Shown: positions 1 through 6,143, counted from the stretch's first letter. The stretch: 12,368 bases of DNA from an uncultured Collinsella sp. (GCA_900548565.1 URKV01000049.1:1-12368), one strand, 5' to 3'. The notes: generated by a model from the letters alone, not told the origin. Made by a program: numbers and translations.

Positions 1-1556
1 GAGAACGAGCGCGTCTTCTTGGACAGGCAGGCCAGCGGCGCATCGATACCCATCGAGGCGAGCGGCGCCTTGCCCTGCTGGGCCATGGGACGCACGACTT
101 CGTCAACATCATCCCAGTGATACCCGAGCTTGGCCATGCGCACGGCGGCGGGCACCTCGGCATCCTCGGCGGGCGCGGGCGCGGCGGGCTCATCGAGCGC
201 GTCGACGGTCAGTGTCTCCTCGGCAATCCAGTCGCGGTAGGGCTTCTCCTTGGCATAGCGGGCGCGCAGCTCGTCGTTGTAGATCACGCGGCCGCGGGCA
301 AAATCGACCTCGAGCATCTGGCCCGGTCCCAGACAGCCGCTCGTCAGGATGTTCTCGGGGCGTACCTCGATGGTGCCCACTTCGCTTGCCAGCATAAAGC
401 GGCCATCGCGCGTCACGTAGTAGCGGGCGGGGCGCAAGCCGTTGCGGTCGAGGGCGGCGCCCAGCGTGCGACCGTCGGTAAAGGCGATGGCCGCCGGGCC
501 GTCCCAGGGCTCCATGAGCATGGACTGGTAAGCGTCGTAGGCGCGGCGCTCCTCACTCAGGCTGTCGTTGTGGTCCCACGGCTCGGGCAGCAGCATGGAC
601 GCGGCACGCGTCAGCGGGCGACCGTTCATGACCAAGAATTCGAGCACGTTGTCCAGAATCGCGGAGTCGGAACCCTCGCGGTTGATGATCGGCATCACGC
701 GCTCAAGATCATGCTGCAGCACGGGGCTGTACAGGTTGGGCTCGCGGGCACGAATCCAGTTGACGTTACCCTTGAGGGTGTTGATCTCGCCGTTGTGGAT
801 GATAAAGCGGTTGGGGTGCGCACGCTCCCAGCTGGGCGTGGTGTTGGTGGAGTAGCGCGAGTGGACGAGCGCCACGGCCGTTTTGACGGCGGCATCGTTG
901 AGATCGATGAAGAAGCGGCGCATCTGCGTGGCGACGAGCATGCCCTTGTACACGATAGTGCGCGAGCTCATGGAGCACACGTAGAAGATCTTGTCTCGCA
1001 GGGCAAACTCGGCGTCGGCCTTCTTCTCGATGGTGCGGCGGCACACGTACAGGCGGCGCTCGAAGGCGTCACCTGCCGGCGTGTCGTCGGGGCGGCCCAG
1101 GAAGGCCTGCAGGATAGTAGGCATGCAGGCGCGGGCCGTCTCGCCCAGGTCGTGCGGGTCGACCGGCACCTCGCGCCAAAAGAGCAGCGGCACGCCGGCC
1201 TCGGCGCAGCCCTCCTCAAACACGCGGCGGGCATCCTCTACGCCCTTGTCGTCCTGCGGGAAGAACAGCATGGCCACGCCATAGTCGCCCTCTGCCGGCA
1301 GAATCTGGCCGCACTTTTGAGCCTCTTTACGAAAAAAGTGATGCGGAACCTGGAACAGGATACCGGCGCCATCGCCGGTGTTCTTCTCGAGGCCCGTGCC
1401 GCCGCGGTGCTCCAAGTTGACCAGAATGGACAGCGCGTCGTCCAGAATCTGGTGATGGCGCTCACCATTGATATCGGCAAGCGCGCCGATGCCGCATGCA
1501 TCGTGGTCGAATTCGGGGCGATAAAGGCCCTGCTGCTGAGCGGAATCTGCCTGCAT
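1..1556 (-). CDS. gltB: Glutamate synthase large subunit, N-terminal 518 residues (3' end outside window)
   Basis: Glutamate synthase makes two glutamates from glutamine and 2-oxoglutarate. The large subunit carries a glutamine amidotransferase domain, a central domain and an FMN synthase domain. An uninterrupted minus-strand frame runs from ATG at 1556 to the window edge. The N-terminus has the class II amidotransferase motif DACGIG, so Cys21 would be the nucleophile exposed after removal of a 20-residue propeptide. Other family blocks follow: NLEHRGGTG, GDGAGIL, HSRYSTNT, HNGEINT, GSDSA, EPWDGPAAI and DRNGLRPARYY. The fragment stops just after ASMGIDAPLACLS, near the start of the central domain; full-length family members have about 1500 residues. 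The start is supported by GGGGAGG six bases upstream. The gene is divergent from mntH. A possible GlnR-type site lies about 90 bases upstream. The family is certain; whether gltD follows cannot be seen. Confidence 0.95.
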   Translation of the reverse strand, partial: MQADSAQQQGLYRPEFDHDACGIGALADINGERHHQILDDALSILVNLEHRGGTGLEKNTGDGAGILFQVPHHFFRKEAQKCGQILPAEGDYGVAMLFFPQDDKGVEDARRVFEEGCAEAGVPLLFWREVPVDPHDLGETARACMPTILQAFLGRPDDTPAGDAFERRLYVCRRTIEKKADAEFALRDKIFYVCSMSSRTIVYKGMLVATQMRRFFIDLNDAAVKTAVALVHSRYSTNTTPSWERAHPNRFIIHNGEINTLKGNVNWIRAREPNLYSPVLQHDLERVMPIINREGSDSAILDNVLEFLVMNGRPLTRAASMLLPEPWDHNDSLSEERRAYDAYQSMLMEPWDGPAAIAFTDGRTLGAALDRNGLRPARYYVTRDGRFMLASEVGTIEVRPENILTSGCLGPGQMLEVDFARGRVIYNDELRARYAKEKPYRDWIAEETLTVDALDEPAAPAPAEDAEVPAAVRMAKLGYHWDDVDEVVRPMAQQGKAPLASMGIDAPLACLSKKTRSF

Positions 1557-1641
1557 CGCGATCCTCCCCTAGATATTTAGACAGTCAGTTGACTAGGCAT
1601 ACTAGGTGCATCGCCGGCCCGTTGTGTTTCCCGCCCGTTTC

Positions 1642-1657
1642 GAAACAATCGCGTAAC
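1642..1657. promoter_or_regulatory. Possible GlnR-type nitrogen regulator site upstream of gltB
   Basis: The plus strand reads GAAAC, six bases, GTAAC, which places two AC dinucleotides nine bases apart. This spacing and the GnnAC half-sites resemble the a/b site pair described for actinobacterial GlnR. It lies 86-101 bases upstream of the gltB start codon, a sensible place for nitrogen control. Only one pair is present, and a motif this short occurs often by chance. No convincing -35/-10 pair for gltB was found. Confidence 0.22.
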
Positions 1658-1736
1658 GCGCGACCCGCGAGTGGGTGCCGCCGACCTCAAGGGCAACAAC
1701 AAGGGCCCCAGGTTCGGCCCGTAAGCTCACCGCTTC

Positions 1737-1958
1737 AAACATCTCAATCTGTAACAGGAAGACCCAATTTCGACGACTAACTGTTACAGATTGAGATGTT
1801 TTCGAGAGACAGTTCCGAATGTCTCAATCTGTAACACGAAAGGCCGGTTTTGGCGGTCAGCTGTTACAGATCGAGATTTTCCATAGGATCATTTCTTCCT
1901 GTCTTGATCTGTAACACCTAAACCCAATTTCCATCCCTAGTTGTTACAGATCAAGACA
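1737..1958. repeat. Array of three large hairpins; six alternating 15-bp half-sites at exact 40-bp spacing
   Basis: Half-sites of consensus TCTCAATCTGTAACA, alternately direct and inverted, start at 1742, 1782, 1822, 1862, 1902 and 1942. Each start is exactly 40 bases after the last, so the 15-bp sites are separated by five spacers of exactly 25 bp. Adjacent direct/inverted sites form hairpins: 1737-1757 with 1781-1801 (21 bp perfect), 1822-1836 with 1862-1876 (one mismatch), and 1900-1916 with 1942-1958 (17 bp perfect). Hairpin loops resemble each other (loops 1 and 3 share ACCCAATTT), while the two inter-hairpin spacers do not, so the hairpin is the repeated unit at an 80-bp period. The array lies between the divergent genes gltB and mntH, ending 56 bases before the proposed mntH -35 box. 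No U-tract follows any hairpin, so these are not ordinary terminators. Function unknown. Confidence 0.95.
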
Positions 1959-2014
1959 TTTCGGCAGCTCCCTTTCACCATCCTATCCAAAAACAACAAT
2001 TTTGTTAGTCTTGG

Positions 2015-2043
2015 TTAACTGTTTGGCCTAAAACGGGTATCCT
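2015..2043 (+). promoter_or_regulatory. Probable mntH promoter
   Basis: TTAACT (2015-2020) and TATCCT (2038-2043) are separated by 17 bp, and each matches the sigma-A consensus at 4 of 6 positions. Transcription would start near 2050, leaving a leader of about 30 bases before the ATG at 2080. The outer bases TTAG (2005-2008) and CTAA (2028-2031) bracket the -35 box and could be the edges of a DtxR/MntR-like operator. The inner bases are not symmetrical, so that part is weak. Confidence 0.4.
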
Positions 2044-2079
2044 TTGCGGAGTCAAACAAACGGCACGCAGGAGCGCACC

Positions 2080-3336
2080 ATGCTCAACCATCTCAAACAT
2101 CACTTTGGCTCCCCGCGCACCGGAGGTCACGGAGGCCTAGACATTGCGCGGCATATCGGCCCCGGACTGCTCGTGACCGTCGGCTTTATCGACCCGGGCA
2201 ATTGGGCCTCCAATATGGCCGCCGGCTCGCAGTTTGGCTACGCGCTGCTGTGGATCGTCACGCTGTCCACGATCATGCTCATCGTGCTGCAGCACAACGC
2301 GGCGCACTTGGGCATCGCCACGGGCATGTGTCTCGCCGAGGCCACGACGCGCCACCTGCCCCGCCTCGTCGGGCGTGCGATACTCGGCAGCGCATATCTA
2401 GCCACGGTCGCCACCGCCATGGCCGAAGTCCTGGGCGGTGCGATCGCGCTTCAAATGCTCTTTGGCCTGCCCGTACGCGGCGGCTGCATCATCGTCGCGG
2501 CGGCATCGATTGCCATGCTCATGACAAGCTCCTACAAACGCGCCGAACGCTGGATCATCGCCTTCGTGGGCGTGGTAGGACTCTCGATTTTAGCCGAGCT
2601 TGCGCTGGTCAAGGTCGACTGGCCGCAAGCCGCCACAAGCTGGATCACACCCAGTATGCCCACCGGCTCGGCCGCGATTATCGTAAGTGTCCTAGGCGCG
2701 GTCGTTATGCCCCACAACCTCTTCCTGCACTCCGAGGTCATCCAATCCATGCACTTCGAAGGCCAAGGCGAGCAGGTTATCGAAGAACGTCTGCGCTACG
2801 AGCTCTTCGACACGCTCTTTTCGATGGGCGTGGGCTGGGCAATCAACTCGGCCATGGTCATCCTGGCCGCAACGACCTTCTTTGCGCACGGCATTGTCGT
2901 TGACGACCTCGCCGTCGCAGCGGCTACACTCTCCCCCATTCTGGGCCCGGCAAGCTCGACCATCTTTGCGGTGGCACTGCTGTTTGCGGGACTATCGAGT
3001 AGTGTGACGGCGGGCATGGCGGCGGGAACCATCATCGCGGGCATGTTCGACGAGGAATACGACATCCACGACCGACATTCCTCGATCGGGGTGGCGGCCT
3101 GCTTCGTCGGCGCAGTGGCGGCGTGCTTGGTCGTCCCGAATCCTTTTGAGGGTCTCATTTGGAGTCAGGCGCTGCTGTCGCTTCAGTTGCCGATTACGGT
3201 CTTTGTGCTCATACGACTCACCAGTTCGCCCCGCGTTATGGGCAAATACGTCAACTCGCGCCCGCTCAACGCGCTGCTCGTAGGGATCGGCGTCATCGTG
3301 ACGATTCTCGACATCGTGCTGCTAACGGGGATGTAA
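2080..3336 (+). CDS. mntH: NRAMP-family divalent metal (Mn2+/Fe2+) transporter
   Basis: NRAMP proteins import Mn2+ or Fe2+ with protons across the cytoplasmic membrane. This 418-residue protein has the usual bacterial length and alternating hydrophobic segments consistent with 11 helices. The TM1 signature DPGN is present (Asp38, Asn41), and the TM6 signature MPHN lies at about 210-213 within VVMPHNLFLHS. The metal-coordinating Asp, Asn and Met are all intact, which favours a transition-metal substrate over Mg2+. ATG at 2080 is chosen because CAGGAG lies six bases upstream; an in-frame TTG at 2044 lacks such a site. The gene stands alone on the plus strand, with the hairpin array upstream and half a copy of that repeat just downstream. 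Metal-dependent repression by an MntR-like protein is likely for the family but not shown here. Confidence 0.93.
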   Translation: MLNHLKHHFGSPRTGGHGGLDIARHIGPGLLVTVGFIDPGNWASNMAAGSQFGYALLWIVTLSTIMLIVLQHNAAHLGIATGMCLAEATTRHLPRLVGRAILGSAYLATVATAMAEVLGGAIALQMLFGLPVRGGCIIVAAASIAMLMTSSYKRAERWIIAFVGVVGLSILAELALVKVDWPQAATSWITPSMPTGSAAIIVSVLGAVVMPHNLFLHSEVIQSMHFEGQGEQVIEERLRYELFDTLFSMGVGWAINSAMVILAATTFFAHGIVVDDLAVAAATLSPILGPASSTIFAVALLFAGLSSSVTAGMAAGTIIAGMFDEEYDIHDRHSSIGVAACFVGAVAACLVVPNPFEGLIWSQALLSLQLPITVFVLIRLTSSPRVMGKYVNSRPLNALLVGIGVIVTILDIVLLTGM

Positions 3337-3366
3337 TTGGGATGACGTGGCTGTCCAGATATAACG

Positions 3367-3406
3367 TCTCAATCTGCAACACGTAAGGCCGTTTTAAACC
3401 GTCAGA
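3367..3406 (+). repeat. Half copy of the 1737-1958 repeat unit
   Basis: Positions 3367-3381 match the 15-bp half-site with one change (C for T at 3377). The following 25 bases (AAGGCCG, a T-run, then CGTCAG) align with the loop of the second hairpin upstream of mntH. The inverted partner arm expected at about 3407-3421 is missing; the rubredoxin terminator occupies that position instead. This is a truncated element 31 bases after the mntH stop codon. Confidence 0.8.
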
Positions 3407-3412
3407 TAAATC

Positions 3413-3448
3413 AAAAGGGTCCCGGCCGAGAATTCGACCGGGACCCTT
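3413..3448 (-). terminator. Intrinsic terminator of the rubredoxin gene
   Basis: An 11-bp perfect stem pairs 3415-3425 with 3438-3448 around a 12-base loop. Read on the minus strand it is followed by TTTTGATTT, a typical terminator tail. It lies 41 bases past the rubredoxin stop codon. On the plus strand the hairpin lacks a T-run, so it would stop convergent mntH transcripts only poorly. Confidence 0.85.
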
Positions 3449-3488
3449 GGACAGAGCTATATGTTGTTGCAAGTCGTGTGTCTACGAG

Positions 3489-3632
3489 CTACTCCTCGAC
3501 AAGCTCAAACTCATCGGGGCCGACGCCGCAGACCGGGCACACGTAGTCCTCGGGCAGCTCGGGCGTGTCGACCTCAACCTCGTAACCGCAAACGGTGCAC
3601 ACAAACTTATACGTCTTCTTCTCCTCAGCCAT
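3489..3632 (-). CDS. Miniature rubredoxin (47 residues)
   Basis: Rubredoxins are small electron carriers that hold one iron in four cysteines. This protein has CTVCGY at residues 12-17 and CPVCGVG at 32-38, followed by the usual acidic tail with Phe42. The segment between the two motifs is only 16 residues, where typical free rubredoxins have about 29, so it resembles the short rubredoxin domain at the C-terminus of rubrerythrins. ATG at 3632 is preceded by AGAGGAG six bases away. It lies 88 bases downstream of the flavin reductase gene on the same strand, with its own AT-rich promoter and terminator. The likely partner is that flavin reductase, inferred from fused high-molecular-weight rubredoxins. 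Other partners such as flavodiiron proteins are possible. Confidence 0.9.
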   Translation of the reverse strand: MAEEKKTYKFVCTVCGYEVEVDTPELPEDYVCPVCGVGPDEFELVEE

Positions 3633-3675
3633 GATGTTCTCCTCTCGAACGTGACTGCTGGTGTACTTACTTATT

Positions 3676-3703
3676 AGTATATATTCTCAATAACATAATG
3701 CAA
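3676..3703 (-). promoter_or_regulatory. Promoter of the rubredoxin gene
   Basis: On the minus strand, TTGCAT (3703-3698), 16 bp, then TATACT (3681-3676). The -10 box matches consensus at 5 of 6 positions; the -35 box is weak. It sits in an AT-rich island (3661-3720) inside an otherwise GC-rich sequence. The start would be near 3669, about 37 bases before the ATG. TTATT and AATAA form the ends of a partly symmetrical 23-bp block at 3671-3693, which could bind a redox or metal regulator. Confidence 0.55.
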
Positions 3704-3720
3704 GTATTTTTAGAACATTT

Positions 3721-4224
3721 CTAGCCTTGATACGACGAGGCTTTGGGCGGCGTCTTGCCCTTTAGCACCTTGTGATAGTAGTCGTACGTCAGCGGCGTCT
3801 CGTCACTCAAGCGCTCGGCATCCTCGACCTCGCCGATAAACAGTAGATGCGTGCCAACATCCACAGTGTCGATCAAATGGCAGCTAAACAGGGCCGCCGC
3901 GTGCTCGGGCACATAGGGCATGCCCAGAGCCGTCTCGCGGGTCTCGTATTTGGCAAACTTGTCATAATCGCTGCTGGTGCGGAACCCAAAGTTACCGATG
4001 CAGAGCATATCGGCGGTCTGATCGATCACGGTCAGCGCGAACGCTTTGGCCGAAGCGATGACGCCCGAGGTGACGTTGTCCTTGTTCACGGCAACCGAAA
4101 TGCGCGGCGGCATGGACGTCACCTGCACTGCAGTGTTGATGACGCAACCGGCGCGCAGCCCGTCTGCCGCGGCGCTCACCACGTACAGACCGCTCGGCAT
4201 GGTAAAGAACGCAGTTTTGTCCAT
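3721..4224 (-). CDS. Flavin reductase family protein (FMN-binding split barrel)
   Basis: Members of this family bind FMN and pass electrons from NAD(P)H to flavin or to a partner iron protein. The 167-residue protein shows the family's N-terminal block (SGLYVVSAA, CVINTAVQVTS, PRISVAVNK), a central GNFGFRTSSDYDKF, and the C-terminal PLTYDYYHKVLKGKTPPKA. The last block resembles the end of the flavin reductase half of high-molecular-weight rubredoxin, just where the rubredoxin domain would begin. Here the protein stops and the rubredoxin is a separate downstream gene. ATG at 4224 has GGGGAG eight bases upstream. The frame stays open to 4425, but that extension crosses a terminator hairpin and is not credible as coding. 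No clear promoter was found between the terminator and the start. Confidence 0.88.
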   Translation of the reverse strand: MDKTAFFTMPSGLYVVSAAADGLRAGCVINTAVQVTSMPPRISVAVNKDNVTSGVIASAKAFALTVIDQTADMLCIGNFGFRTSSDYDKFAKYETRETALGMPYVPEHAAALFSCHLIDTVDVGTHLLFIGEVEDAERLSDETPLTYDYYHKVLKGKTPPKASSYQG

Positions 4225-4275
4225 AACGATCACTCCCCTAACCCGGGTTGGAACCTCATGGATGTATGTACCCAC

Positions 4276-4309
4276 AAAAAAGGCGGTGCCCATAACGGAT
4301 GCCGCCTTT
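4276..4309 (-). terminator. Intrinsic terminator downstream of smpB
   Basis: An 8-bp stem pairs 4279-4286 with 4302-4309, and on the minus strand it runs into six T (4281-4276). It ends transcription coming from smpB before the flavin reductase gene. Confidence 0.82.
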
Positions 4310-4351
4310 GAGACATATGTGTCAGAACAGTAAGAAAGATGAGACGCCCGC

Positions 4352-4418
4352 AGTTGCGGTGAAATAGGGACTGAATAGCCCCTCAAACAGGCAAAACAGT
4401 CCGTATTCCACCGCAACT
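4352..4418. repeat. Large inverted repeat (22-bp arms, 23-base loop) after smpB
   Basis: Arms 4352-4373 and 4397-4418 are complementary at 20 of 22 positions, starting AGTTGCGGTG. The hairpin begins 12 bases after the smpB stop codon. It is not followed by a U-tract on either strand, so it is not by itself an intrinsic terminator. It may protect or mark the smpB mRNA 3' end, or be a genomic repeat. Its geometry nearly equals the first hairpin of the 1737-1958 array (21-bp arms, 23-base loop), but the sequence is unrelated. Confidence 0.85.
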
Positions 4419-4430
4419 TATACAAAGTGC

Positions 4431-4901
4431 CTAGCGGTTGCGTTCCTTAAGGGCGCGGTCGATCTCGCGTTGGACATCACGCTTGGCCATGTCCTCACGC
4501 TTGTCGTAGAGCTTCTTGCCGCGGCCCAGACCCAGCAGCAGTTTTACGCGGCCGTCGGTATTAAAGTAGAGTTCCAACGGAACCAGCGCATAACCACGGT
4601 TGCGAAGTTTGCCGTCAAGAAAGTCGATCTCCTTGCGGTGCAGCAGCAGACGACGCCGACGGTCGGGATCGCGATTCCACACGCCACCATGGCTATAAGG
4701 GTGGATATGCAGTCCGACGAGCCAGCACTCGCCGCCACGAATCAGCGCAAAAGTGTCAGTGATCTGACAGGCGCGCTCGCGAATCGACTTGACCTCGGTG
4801 CCGCTCAGCTCAATACCGCACTCAAACGTCTCATCGATAAAGTACTCGTGATGTGCCGAGCGATTCTTGGAAATGAGTTTGCGCTCGCGCTTACTGGGCA
4901 T
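4431..4901 (-). CDS. smpB: SsrA-binding protein SmpB
   Basis: SmpB binds tmRNA and brings it to ribosomes stalled on broken mRNAs for trans-translation. The 156-residue product has the family's usual length and motifs: an N-terminal KNRSAHHEYFI block, GTEVKSIR at 34-41, a central RRRRLLLHRKEI block, the LVPLELYFN strand, and GKKLYDKRE at about 128-136, followed by the basic C-terminal tail that enters the decoding centre. ATG at 4901 has a perfect AAGGAGG six bases upstream. This start overlaps the end of the TPR gene by 11 bases (ATGCCCAGTAA), indicating translational coupling. No tmRNA gene is in the window; the 118-base gap to the terminator hairpin is too short for one. Confidence 0.95.
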   Translation of the reverse strand: MPSKRERKLISKNRSAHHEYFIDETFECGIELSGTEVKSIRERACQITDTFALIRGGECWLVGLHIHPYSHGGVWNRDPDRRRRLLLHRKEIDFLDGKLRNRGYALVPLELYFNTDGRVKLLLGLGRGKKLYDKREDMAKRDVQREIDRALKERNR

Positions 4902-5808
4902 CGCCGGCCTCCTTGGCGCCATCGGCGTTTGAGCCCGCAGTCTCGCGCTTTGCCTTGCGCTCGGCATTGAGCTCGGCATCGCTCTCGCGCACCAGTTTGA
5001 TAATCGCCGCGCAGGCCTCCTCGCCCACCAAGTCGCGAGCACGCACCGTCAGGCGCGTCGCCTCCTGCTTGTCGCCGTCGCTTGCAGCATCGGTCGCGCA
5101 CATGATCAGGCAGATGGCAATCTCGGCCGAAGGCGAGGTCGGCACGCCCTGCAGGGCAAGCTCACCCATCACGTGGTCGTCGCTCTCATCGGCGGTATCC
5201 GGATAGGTGGTATGGATCTTGTTGAGCAGGCGCGTCGTATGCGCATCGTTGGGCGCCAGGCGCAGCGCCAGACGCGCGCAGCCCACGGCAGCCGAAACGT
5301 TCTCGGTCTCGGGCTCCAAGAAGTACTGACCTAGATTGGCGTAAGCGCGGGCGGCGCACTTGCCATCGCTTGCACGCTCCAGCACCGAGAACGAGAGCGA
5401 TGCCCATTCCTGCTTGTCCTCGAGAGCGCGGAACAGCTCGGCCAGATCAAGGCGGTAGTTGCAGTTCATGGGGTCCCAGCGCACGGCCTGCATCAAGGCG
5501 TTGCGAGCACTCACATAATCCTGCTGGCGAATGTAGGCAAACGCCATGTCGGAGTACAGGCGGTCAAACGGCACCTCGACCTGCACGAGCTCGCGCGGAT
5601 CCTTCTCCACGCGGCGATAGGCCAAGCGCTCAAACTTGCTATCGAAGCTAAAGTATTGGCGCTTCTCCTCCGTCTTGCACTCAGCGTCGATATACTCCTC
5701 GGCGAGCTCCACCAGACGCTCCAGCAGCGGCGTCGCCGTAGCCAGGTCGCCCTGCGCCAGATAGTTCTCGGCATACGTGATGTCTTGCAAGCTGATGGGC
5801 AGATCCAT
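4891..5808 (-). CDS. TPR-repeat protein of unknown function
   Basis: The 305-residue product is helical throughout and has no signal peptide or membrane segment, so it is probably cytoplasmic. TPR-like helix pairs are visible at about residues 10-40 (YAENYLAQGDLATATPLL), 82-115 (SDMAFAYIRQQDYVSARNAL) and 116-190 (DPMNCNYRLDLAELFRALED, then ARAYANLGQYFLE and CARLALRLAPND). The last 30 residues are charged and low in complexity. ATG at 5808 has GAGGAG five bases upstream; a GTG at 5835 is less well placed. It precedes and overlaps smpB, which suggests a shared transcript. TPR proteins are scaffolds; no partner can be named from sequence alone. The link to smpB may be functional or only organisational. 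Confidence 0.82.
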   Translation of the reverse strand: MDLPISLQDITYAENYLAQGDLATATPLLERLVELAEEYIDAECKTEEKRQYFSFDSKFERLAYRRVEKDPRELVQVEVPFDRLYSDMAFAYIRQQDYVSARNALMQAVRWDPMNCNYRLDLAELFRALEDKQEWASLSFSVLERASDGKCAARAYANLGQYFLEPETENVSAAVGCARLALRLAPNDAHTTRLLNKIHTTYPDTADESDDHVMGELALQGVPTSPSAEIAICLIMCATDAASDGDKQEATRLTVRARDLVGEEACAAIIKLVRESDAELNAERKAKRETAGSNADGAKEAGDAQ

Positions 5809-5843
5809 GGCTACTCCTCGATCTGAGCGAAACACGGCAGGCG

Positions 5844-5855
5844 CCGTATATACGG
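5844..5855. promoter_or_regulatory. Perfect 12-bp palindrome upstream of the TPR-smpB pair
   Basis: CCGTATATACGG is self-complementary and lies 36 bases before the TPR start codon, between the tRNA terminator and the ribosome binding site. It includes a TATA-rich core that could be part of a -10 region, but no good -35 box is at the right distance. It is a candidate operator only. Confidence 0.3.
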
Positions 5856-5864
5856 TTAATACAC

Positions 5865-5892
5865 AAAACCCGGGTCTCTTACGAGGCCCGGG
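5865..5892 (-). terminator. Intrinsic terminator of the tRNA transcript
   Basis: CCCGGG at 5887-5892 pairs with CCCGGG at 5869-5874, and an inner CTC/GAG extends the stem around a GTAA loop. Read on the minus strand it is followed by four T (5868-5865). It lies 10 bases after the tRNA-Glu CCA end. Confidence 0.8.
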
Positions 5893-5902
5893 CGTTCAAT
5901 TT

Positions 5903-5979
5903 TGGTAGCCCGTACCAGATTCGAACTGGTGATCTCCGCCTTGAGAGGGCGGCGTCCTAAACCGCTAGACGAACGGGCC
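5903..5979 (-). tRNA. tRNA-Glu (anticodon CTC)
   Basis: The minus strand from 5979 folds into a cloverleaf. The acceptor stem is GGCCCGT with ACGGGCT, the anticodon stem is CCGCC/GGCGG around loop CTCTCAA with anticodon CTC (reads GAG), the T-loop is TTCGAAT, and CCA is encoded at 5905-5903. It is transcribed after tRNA-Gln with 17 bases between them. Confidence 0.96.
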
Positions 5980-5996
5980 ATATGTAGCAAATGCAA

Positions 5997-6070
5997 TGGC
6001 TGGGATGGAGGGAGTCGAACCCCCATTGACGGAACCAGAATCCGCTGTCCTGCCATTAGACGACATCCCA
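5997..6070 (-). tRNA. tRNA-Gln (anticodon CTG)
   Basis: The minus strand from 6070 gives acceptor stem TGGGATG with CATCCCA, anticodon loop TTCTGGT with anticodon CTG (reads CAG), T-arm GGGGGTTCGACTCCCTC, and an encoded CCA at 5999-5997. It is the first gene of the tRNA-Gln/tRNA-Glu transcript, read from a strong promoter about 40 bases upstream. Confidence 0.96.
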
Positions 6071-6114
6071 ATGACTGCATCGCTGCGCTCGGCTGTGCCT
6101 TTGCGCAAGAAAGA

Positions 6115-6143
6115 AATATACGGGAAGTCTCGCCGTGACGCAA
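6115..6143 (-). promoter_or_regulatory. tRNA operon promoter
   Basis: On the minus strand, TTGCGT (6143-6138), exactly 17 bp, then TATATT (6120-6115). Transcription would start near 6108, about 38 bases before tRNA-Gln. An A/T-rich stretch at 6148-6180 lies just upstream of the -35 box and could act as an UP element. It contains an imperfect inverted repeat, CAATTTTGAC with GTCAAATTG. Confidence 0.75.

Noticed and set aside
117..1580. Plus-strand open frame of 487 codons
   Set aside because: It is the antisense shadow of gltB. The minus-strand frame has all family motifs and a good ribosome binding site; the plus frame has neither.
1737..1958. CRISPR array
   Set aside because: Repeats are only 15 bp, alternate in orientation, and spacers are 25 bp; there are no cas genes or leader. 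The same holds for 6777-6946.
1737..1958. Integron attC array
   Set aside because: No gene cassettes lie between the palindromes and no integrase gene is in the window.
2044..2079. Upstream TTG start for mntH
   Set aside because: It lacks a ribosome binding site and directly abuts the proposed -10 box; the ATG at 2080 has CAGGAG at ideal spacing.
4225..4425. N-terminal extension of the flavin reductase frame
   Set aside because: The added stretch consists of a terminator hairpin and a large inverted repeat, and the normal family N-terminus begins at 4224.
4313..4430. tmRNA (ssrA) gene next to smpB
   Set aside because: The gap is too short and holds no tRNA-Ala-like ends or tag-coding frame.
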